64,000 nucleotides of DNA from contig OY727096.1 in assembly GCA_963402885.1 (NCBI GenBank), forward strand, positions 9,681,501 to 9,745,500, in the 5' to 3' direction. A program made the position numbers and the translations under genes. Below, in pieces: positions 60,901 to 64,000 of the stretch (positions within the stretch are counted from its first letter, which is position 1; each line of letters starts with the position of its first letter). The notes under the pieces were generated by a model. It saw only the letters and a list, made by a program, of their open reading frames with translations. It was not told the origin of the DNA and searched no databases. Origin of the DNA: Antedon bifida. Lineage: Eukaryota; Echinodermata; Crinoidea; Comatulida; Antedonidae.

Positions 60901-63900
60901 TGACTGGTTTAAATATTTTGGGAGGAGGTGCAGATTCTGATGCATTTGTGGAGAGTTTAGTTATTATGTATGTTTCACCATCAATGCCTGGAATAAACCA
61001 ACAAGTTAGCTCACCGGAAGGACAATTGGTAATTATTATAATTTCTTTCTTTTGTGTAGTAGATTAATATTATATTTCTTCAATTATTGTTTTACGTTAA
61101 CATATACAACACATAGTAATAAGTTAGTTTTACTCATGTTTTTGCAGAGTTACCCTGGAAATGATGATGCTTCAACCGTCAAAACTGTTATGTTATCAGA
61201 ACCAGTATATGCGTTATCATTGACTCTCAGAGTTTTCAATAACGATAATAATAACATCAGACTAAGACTTGAGGTTCTTGGTTGTGCACATGAAGGTAAT
61301 TTGTTTGATTTAATATACTTTTCCAATAACCTGAAAAACATTAGTATAAGTGAACTTTTGGATAGATACATACGCTGCATACAGAAACAATATTTATTTA
61401 TTTATTCAGGTATAATATAAAGAATTTACAAAAAGCAGACATAAGTCTGAAAATACTGTAGTACAAAGATTGAAACATTAAAATGATGGACCAAAAATAG
61501 ACAAATTCACAGCAAAGCTACACAAAAATTCAACATACAAAAAAAAACATATATATATATATAATAAAAAAAACATTAAAATGTAACAATATTGCAAGGT
61601 TACTAATTATACTGTAAAGCAAACAAACATTGTTTGGAGGAACAAGTACCAATTTACTCTTTTATTTTATTCTATGTTTAAATAGAATAGCGTAACAAAT
61701 CTTTAAGAAGAGATTAATGAACAGGTTTCTAATAGAAATAGAAAGCTGTGAGCCTAGATTACAAAATATGCTGTAATTAGAAAAAGAGAGGTCTGTTTAG
61801 TTTCTAAGAGTTTTTAAAATGTGTTCTTTAGGAACAACAGTAAGACCTGTTATGACTACACTACCGAACATCCAGGTGACTACTGGGGCAGAACTAACAA
61901 CTCCACGTAAGTGCTATTTTTATCTATATCTCCGGTCATATTTTAAAGCACTACTAATAAGAAATATACTAAATTGAAAAAATAATCCTATTATTATTCA
62001 TTATTTATAAAGCGCCTTTTCAGAATATCAAAGCGCTTTACAGAGAGATTAACAGAAACCATAAAGAAAAAAAAAATGTAATTAGTGCTTGCTATTTCTG
62101 TCTATTCTGGATTTTCACTTCAAATATGTGGGGTTTTTTTTCAGATGTTTGTAAAGAGGTCATTCCACTCGATTTGCCAGAAGACTCCAAGCTGCCATTT
62201 GATAGCTCACCAGATGCAGAAGGTGTTTATGGTTGGGCTCCAGCAAGTGATGTAAACCTCTTGAAGGTTGACCTTTTGGAACCAATGATTGTGACTGGTT
62301 TAAATATTTTGGGAGGAGGTGCAGATTCTGATGAATTTGTGGAGAGTTTAGTTATTATGTATGTTTCACCATCAATGCCTGGAATAAACCAACAAGTTAC
62401 CTCACCAGAAGGACAATTGGTAATTATTATAATTCCATTGCTTTATGAAATAGATTAATAATTTAATTATATGATTTACTTTCTTTATGTGTTACATACA
62501 CACAATCTAATGAATACATTTTACTTCTGTTGTTTTAGAGTTACCCTGGAAATGATGATGCTTCAACTGTCAAAACTGTTATGTTATCAGAACCAGTATA
62601 TGCGTCATCATTGACTCTCAGAGTTTTCAATACCGATAATAATAACATCAGACTAAGACTTGAGGTTCTTGGTTGTGCACATGAAGGTAAGTTATTTATT
62701 ACTCTGTCTATTTCATACAGTATCTACACAATTCTACACAAGACATTATTTTCAGAATAAATACCTCTCAAAGGTATAATAAAACTGTCTTGTGAACTAT
62801 GTTGTAACATACAGTAGTGCTATTAATAAAACCGGTAGATAATCAATTTGGTTATACATTTCATTCAGGAACAACAGTCAGACCTGCCACGATTGAACCT
62901 ATTAAAAGTACAACAGGTCCAGCTGCACCTAGTACTAAAGGACCAGCTGCTCCTAGTACTACAGGACCAGCTCCTGGTACAACAGGACCAGCTTCTGGGA
63001 CTACAGGTGCAGCTCTTAGTACCACAGGACCACCAGAGATTCCAACCACCATAGCAGGTGCTCCAAGCACGGCACAACCTGTAGGCTCAACCACACCACG
63101 TAAGTATTTTGATTTTGCTGGTTTTATAGCAAGTAAAATGTATTGAATAATTTAACTGTTGAGCTTTCACCAACATTAAATGATGTTACAAACTGATTGC
63201 TCCATTAGATGTCTGCCAGGAAATCCTTCCGCTCGATTTGCCAGAAGACTCCATGCTGCCATTTGAAAGCTCACCAGATGCAGAAGGTGTTTATGGTTGG
63301 GCTCCAGCAAGTGCAGGTTTCGACCTCTTGAAAGTTGACCTTTTGGAACCAATGATTGTGACTGGTTTAAATATTTTGGGAGGAGGAGATGGAACTAATG
63401 CATTTGTGGAGAATTTCTTAGTTATGTATGTTTCGCCATCAAAGCCTGGAGAAGCTTTGCAAGTCAGCCCACCAGAAGGACAATCGGTAATTTTTTTTTC
63501 TTTAATAAATTAACGATAAGCATAAGTTGAAGTTAAAATACACTTTTTTATGAAGGTTACATTCAGCAGTGGATTGCAGTCATAGGATAAAAGTATTCAT
63601 TAACAAGATTTAGCATCGGCATATTAGTATTCACTAATATCATGTAGGAAATAATGGAAAAGGACTTTATTGTGAGGTGGCTGCTTAACAAAGGCAACTT
63701 TAGTTTTCTTAATATATTTTTTCATTCTATTATTTTAGAGTTACCCTGGTAATGATGATGATTCCACTGTTAAAACCGTCATTTTGTCAACACCTGTTGT
63801 GGCAACCTCGCTGACAATTCGAATCTTAAATACAAATAATAAAGATGTAAGGCTAAGGCTTCAAGTTCTTGGCTGTGAACATGAAGGTAATTTATTTTTT

Positions 63901-64000
63901 TTACTTTACATTTGAGCTGTTTTAATTTCATCTTTTATTTTAACAAAATAAAATACATGCATATATGTTTCGGGAAGCACTTCCCATCATCAGTGTAAAG
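32619..64000 (+). CDS. SSPO: SCO-spondin-like giant secreted glycoprotein, 5' part (51 exons seen, continues right)
   Basis: SCO-spondin is a very large secreted protein that assembles into Reissner's fibre in chordates; Reissner-fibre-like secretion by radial glia has been reported in echinoderms. Here 51 exons with GT-AG borders and unbroken phase encode about 2,780 residues: signal peptide, EMI-like, EGF, D1, D2, D', D3 (VWD-C8-TIL series), LDLa x4, a Cys-rich exon, LDLa, and seven discoidin domains with Thr/Pro-rich linkers. VWD x3 followed by LDLa and then discoidin is the SCO-spondin order. VWF and gel mucins lack LDLa, and hemocytin lacks the LDLa block. The thrombospondin repeats and cystine knot expected further on are not in the window. 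The start is the ATG at 32619, which opens a clear signal peptide. No coding lesion is seen. The main alternative is a mucin/hemocytin relative. Confidence 0.85.
32877..33090 (+). repeat. Degenerate ATTC-rich simple repeat
   Basis: Many TCATTCATTC-type units, partly decayed, lie in intron 1 of the SSPO-like gene. It is ordinary microsatellite-like DNA. Confidence 0.6.
33665..36835. other. Long intron 2 of the SSPO-like gene, no gene seen
   Basis: About 3.2 kb of AT-rich DNA with short open frames that lack recognisable motifs or codon bias. I see no RNA gene and no complete transposon here. Confidence 0.5.
37188..37289 (+). CDS. SSPO: SSPO-like exon 4: EGF-like domain
   Basis: This single exon has six cysteines in EGF spacing ([19 protein letters not shown] then a final GDQC). 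The CxNGGxC core is typical. It lies between the EMI-like domain and VWD1. Confidence 0.85.
37429..37575. mobile_element. MITE, family 1, copy 1 (SSPO-like intron 4)
   Basis: TTAAGCTCTGTCTATACTAT at the left is mirrored by ATAGCGTAGACAGAGCTTAA at the right. The 147-bp unit includes TCATATCACTACCATATTTG, shared with the copies at 54377 and 54662. TTAA at both ends could be a target duplication. Confidence 0.7.
37676..41498 (+). CDS. SSPO: SSPO-like exons 5-11: D1 assembly (VWD1, C8, TIL)
   Basis: Exons: 37676-37878, 38482-38584, 38758-38916, 39855-39937, 40045-40164, 40729-40882, 41258-41498. VWD1 opens with [19 protein letters not shown] and closes with [14 protein letters not shown]8 has the run [14 protein letters not shown] and a late SYARECS. 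TIL has [10 protein letters not shown] ... [13 protein letters not shown]. Each is diagnostic. The CGLC motif that VWF uses for disulfide exchange reads EGLC here, so its first cysteine is absent. Confidence 0.9.
38943..39023 (+). repeat. GAT-type microsatellite
   Basis: Runs of GATGATGATGAC lie just after exon 7 of the SSPO-like gene, within the intron. Confidence 0.75.
40911..41097 (+). repeat. Two-copy tandem repeat in SSPO-like intron 10
   Basis: TATTTTATTGCAAAACTCTG and the following CATCGTCGTGGCCAAAAAA recur about 99 bases later with few changes (second copy from about 41012). Non-coding. Confidence 0.7.
42018..43939 (+). CDS. SSPO: SSPO-like exons 12-15: D2 assembly (VWD2, C8, TIL)
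   Basis: Exons: 42018-42156, 42689-42985, 43173-43584, 43696-43939. Exon 12 completes the [10 protein letters not shown] knot after TIL1 and starts VWD2 ([13 protein letters not shown]). Exon 13 is the VWD core. Exon 14 has RGLCGTYDG and then a C8 domain ([20 protein letters not shown]). Exon 15 is TIL2 ([22 protein letters not shown]). As in D1, the CGLC motif lacks its first Cys (RGLC). Confidence 0.9.
42211..42556. mobile_element. Inverted-repeat MITE with a third end copy
   Basis: AAAGCGTGGTTCCAACTAGC and GACGCAACGTAACGCAA at the left (42211-42253) are mirrored by the right arm ending GTGGGAACCAAGCTTTA (to 42426). The same ending, GTGGGAACCAAGCTTTA, recurs at 42556, so a related copy or partial duplication abuts it. 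It is in SSPO-like intron 12. Confidence 0.6.
44349..45077 (+). CDS. SSPO: SSPO-like exons 16-17: D' (TIL'-E') module
   Basis: Exons 44349-44538 and 44983-45077. After [10 protein letters not shown] comes another TIL ([23 protein letters not shown]) with no VWD of its own, then an E-like module (CVEPHKCSC ... KDCNEW). A lone TIL-E between D2 and D3 is exactly the D' of VWF, which makes the domain phasing D1-D2-D'-D3. Confidence 0.85.
45444..49230 (+). CDS. SSPO: SSPO-like exons 18-25: D3 assembly (VWD3, C8, TIL, E)
   Basis: Exons: 45444-45490, 45608-45946, 46538-46743, 47106-47233, 47983-48092, 48398-48541, 48923-49016, 49184-49230. Exon 19 opens VWD3 with [20 protein letters not shown], the strongest VWD match in the gene. 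Exon 20 has [15 protein letters not shown]. Exons 20-22 are C8; exons 23-24 are TIL ([22 protein letters not shown]). Exon 25 is a short [10 protein letters not shown] tail that leads into the LDLa block. Confidence 0.9.
46260..46380 (+). ncRNA. Hammerhead-ribozyme-like relic of a Penelope-type element
   Basis: CTGAGGA (46281-46287), then a stem-loop-like GATCAAAGCATATTGTAC, then GAAAC (46307-46311) and GTCGAC follow the hammerhead order. The sister copy at 24084-24120 has a run ATTGATC where this one has ATTGTAC, which would restore a 6-bp stem II. The flank ending GTGGTGTACCGCAAACTTTA matches 23885-23900 inverted. It is in SSPO-like intron 19. Confidence 0.5.
47653..47880 (+). repeat. Direct repeat pair in SSPO-like intron 21
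   Basis: TAGTGCGCCCTCTATATCGA with CACACGTTTT follows at 47655 and again at 47845, about 190 bases apart. A palindrome around ATACATATATATGGCTCTG lies just before (near 47620) and resembles the inner repeat at 21665 and 22447. This looks like a degraded non-autonomous element. Confidence 0.45.
49408..52099 (+). CDS. SSPO: SSPO-like exons 26-29: four LDL-receptor class A domains
   Basis: Exons 49408-49524, 50402-50515, 51453-51578 and 51977-52099 each encode one complete LDLa module, all with phase 1-1 borders. Each has six cysteines and the calcium-binding acidic end: [32 protein letters not shown] and [10 protein letters not shown]. One module per symmetrical exon allows easy exon shuffling or duplication. 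LDLa modules bind basic ligands; in SCO-spondin they follow D3. Confidence 0.93.
50130..50300. repeat. Dispersed-repeat-like segment in SSPO-like intron 26
   Basis: GGTAGAACCCATCATTTGGG and AAGCGGACACTTTTTC resemble a dispersed repeat type common in marine invertebrates. The assignment is from memory of such sequences and weak. Confidence 0.25.
50901..50919 (+). repeat. Short telomere-like run
   Basis: ATTAGGGTTAGGTTTAGGG holds about three TTAGGG-type units in an intron. It may be chance or a repair scar. Confidence 0.4.
52749..52916 (+). CDS. SSPO: SSPO-like exon 30: cysteine-rich module
   Basis: This phase 1-1 exon of 56 codons has about ten cysteines, including [13 protein letters not shown] and CASCFCDD, and ends with [11 protein letters not shown]. 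The end resembles the close of a TIL module, but the front does not fit well. It sits between LDLa 4 and LDLa 5. I do not recognise the family with certainty; a degenerate TIL or VWC-like module is likely. Confidence 0.75.
53773..53928 (+). CDS. SSPO: SSPO-like exon 31: fifth LDLa domain
   Basis: [20 protein letters not shown] followed by [11 protein letters not shown] is a complete LDLa module. It begins with a Thr/Pro stub and ends with SSVKPLTKV, a short linker into the first discoidin domain. The splice acceptor follows a run of about 17 T. Confidence 0.9.
54102..55062 (+). CDS. SSPO: SSPO-like exons 32-33: discoidin (F5/8C) domain 1
   Basis: Exons 54102-54358 and 54918-55062. The first half has [11 protein letters not shown] and [19 protein letters not shown], corresponding to the VTGI...GG...V strands of F5/8C. 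The second half ends [10 protein letters not shown], the closing R.ElxGC strand. The two Cys bracket the domain as in factor V/VIII C domains. This is the most divergent copy of the array. Confidence 0.85.
54377..54505. mobile_element. MITE, family 1, copy 2
   Basis: GCTCTGTCTACACTATCA at the left and its mirror GATAGTGTAGACAGAAC at the right enclose CATATCACTACCATATTTGG, the core shared with copy 1. It lies directly after exon 32 of the SSPO-like gene. Confidence 0.7.
54662..54772. mobile_element. MITE, family 1, copy 3 (decayed, inverted core)
   Basis: GTGTACACTATCAAACTAGT and then CCAAATATGGTAGTGATGAC show the same family with its core in the opposite orientation. The ends are worn (GAGGAGCTTTA at the right). 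Confidence 0.55.
55628..55675 (+). CDS. SSPO: SSPO-like exon 34: Thr-rich linker 1
   Basis: A 48-base exon with phase 1-1 borders encoding [15 protein letters not shown], a short mucin-like spacer between discoidin domains 1 and 2. Clustered Thr/Pro suggests O-glycosylation. Confidence 0.75.
55922..56744 (+). CDS. SSPO: SSPO-like exons 35-36: discoidin domain 2
   Basis: Exons 55922-56193 and 56600-56744. [16 protein letters not shown] opens, [13 protein letters not shown] and [16 protein letters not shown] follow. The second exon has the F-G-N-D-D type start and ends [13 protein letters not shown]. It shares the SxPDAxGxYGWAP signature with all later copies, so it is the likely ancestor type of the tandem array. 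Confidence 0.85.
57360..57485 (+). CDS. SSPO: SSPO-like exon 37: Thr/Pro-rich linker 2
   Basis: This 126-base, phase 1-1 exon encodes a mucin-like run starting [13 protein letters not shown] and ending EQPEQTTP. It is free of Cys. It links discoidin domains 2 and 3 and is probably O-glycosylated. Confidence 0.8.
57950..58560 (+). CDS. SSPO: SSPO-like exons 38-39: discoidin domain 3
   Basis: Exons 57950-58227 and 58413-58560. [20 protein letters not shown] opens. [17 protein letters not shown] and [18 protein letters not shown] follow, then [19 protein letters not shown] and [12 protein letters not shown]. Exon 39 differs from exon 42 by one silent base, and the intron between is also nearly the same as the next copy's. 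Confidence 0.9.
59126..59188 (+). CDS. SSPO: SSPO-like exon 40: Thr-rich linker 3
   Basis: This 63-base exon encodes [19 protein letters not shown] and a short end. It is identical to exon 43 at 60588-60650, part of the tandem duplication. Confidence 0.85.
59522..60147 (+). CDS. SSPO: SSPO-like exons 41-42: discoidin domain 4 (chimeric exon)
   Basis: Exons 59522-59799 and 60000-60147. The front of exon 41 ([33 protein letters not shown]) matches domains 5 and 6. Its end ([15 protein letters not shown]), the following intron and exon 42 match domain 3. This switch within one exon suggests unequal crossing-over or gene conversion. The reading frame is intact. Confidence 0.9.
60588..60650 (+). 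CDS. SSPO: SSPO-like exon 43: Thr-rich linker 4
   Basis: An identical copy of exon 40, with similar flanking intron sequence. It separates discoidin domains 4 and 5. Confidence 0.85.
60751..61295 (+). CDS. SSPO: SSPO-like exons 44-45: discoidin domain 5
   Basis: Exons 60751-61028 and 61148-61295. [20 protein letters not shown] opens; [13 protein letters not shown] and [15 protein letters not shown] follow, then [19 protein letters not shown] and [12 protein letters not shown]. The intron between the two halves is shortened to about 120 bases and differs from that of domains 3 and 4. Confidence 0.9.
61832..61906 (+). CDS. SSPO: SSPO-like exon 46: Thr-rich linker 5
   Basis: This 75-base phase 1-1 exon encodes [19 protein letters not shown] and ends ELTTP. 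Its start matches linker 6, so these two share an origin distinct from linkers 3 and 4. Confidence 0.85.
62145..62686 (+). CDS. SSPO: SSPO-like exons 47-48: discoidin domain 6
   Basis: Exons 62145-62419 and 62539-62686. It is nearly identical to domain 5, with one codon fewer after WAPASD and EF for AF in GGGADSDEF. It ends [12 protein letters not shown]. The small in-frame difference shows the array is still drifting under constraint. Confidence 0.9.
62869..63099 (+). CDS. SSPO: SSPO-like exon 49: long repetitive mucin-like linker 6
   Basis: This 231-base exon begins [20 protein letters not shown] and then contains about six tandem six- to eight-residue units of the form TTGPA[AP].. (ACAGGACCAGCTCC-type DNA unit), ending QPVGSTTP. 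It is the longest linker. The unit repeat suggests recent growth by slippage and probable length variation between individuals. Confidence 0.88.
63209..63886 (+). CDS. SSPO: SSPO-like exons 50-51: discoidin domain 7
   Basis: Exons 63209-63486 and 63739-63886. [20 protein letters not shown] opens, closer to domain 3 than to 5 and 6. [13 protein letters not shown] and [16 protein letters not shown] follow, then [19 protein letters not shown] and [12 protein letters not shown]. Phase 1 at its end predicts another linker or domain to the right of the window. Confidence 0.88.
63961..63996 (-). ncRNA. Hammerhead ribozyme motif (Penelope type), cut by window edge
   Basis: On the minus strand CTGATGA (63993-63987) is followed by a perfect short hairpin, GGGAA-GTGC-TTCCC, then GAAAC (63971-63967) and an alternating ATATATGCATGTAT run able to form a tiny stem III. 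This is a textbook hammerhead core and the best of the four in the window. It lies in the intron after exon 51, antisense to the gene. The host element continues to the right. Confidence 0.6.

Larger units (their letters stand above)
57950..63886 (+). repeat. Tandem array of discoidin-domain units
   Basis: Five units (domains 3-7) of about 1.0-1.6 kb each hold two discoidin exons plus one linker exon. Between units 3 and 4 the introns also match almost base for base (58228-58412 against 59800-59999, and 58561-59125 against 60148-60587), so the duplication is recent. Units 5 and 6 are similar in exons but have diverged introns. Confidence 0.9.

Noticed and set aside
32619-64000. Hemocytin, VWF or gel-forming mucin as the identity of the large gene
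   Set aside because: VWD and discoidin would fit hemocytin, but the EMI-like start and five LDLa modules after D3 fit SCO-spondin better. Not fully excluded because the 3' half is missing.

Overview
The window is animal nuclear DNA: AT-rich, intron-dense, with GT-AG splice sites and many transposable elements. Two multi-exon genes dominate, placed head to head. The gene content (an SCO-spondin-type giant secreted protein) and a Gmr1-clade retrotransposon (a group described from deuterostomes) suggest an invertebrate deuterostome, most likely an echinoderm. That taxonomic call is inference.

Minus strand, 1651-29984: a complete ELP2 gene (Elongator subunit 2, WD40 protein) in 17 exons whose splice phases all agree, giving about 838 residues against 826 for the human protein as I recall it. 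Its seventh intron (8038-23220) is about 15 kb because it holds a Ty3/Gypsy fossil (element A, 8193-21175), which itself holds a second, younger Gmr1-type element (element B, 14507-19917). Other introns carry a TTAA-flanked DNA transposon (25527-27157), a foldback element with tandem-repeat arms (28381-29464), several MITEs and a tRNA-like SINE. At 1-107 (minus) lies the first coding piece of another gene that leaves the window on the left; it begins with a signal peptide.

Plus strand, 32619 to beyond 64000: the 5' part of an SCO-spondin-like gene. I can place 51 exons (about 2,780 residues) in continuous phase: signal peptide, EMI-like domain, EGF, the VWF-type D1-D2-D'-D3 series (VWD, C8 and TIL modules), four LDL-receptor class A repeats, a cysteine-rich exon, a fifth LDLa, then at least seven F5/8 type C (discoidin) domains joined by Thr/Pro-rich mucin-like linkers. 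The discoidin part is a recent tandem array, with nearly identical exons and introns and one exon that looks chimeric. The gene continues past the right edge.

Of most interest in the hunt: element A carries, downstream of its pol region, a zinc-finger-like and TatD-nuclease-like accessory region plus a PHD-type finger at the end of its integrase region; the discoidin array shows exon-level recombination; and several Penelope-type hammerhead ribozyme relics are scattered over both genes.
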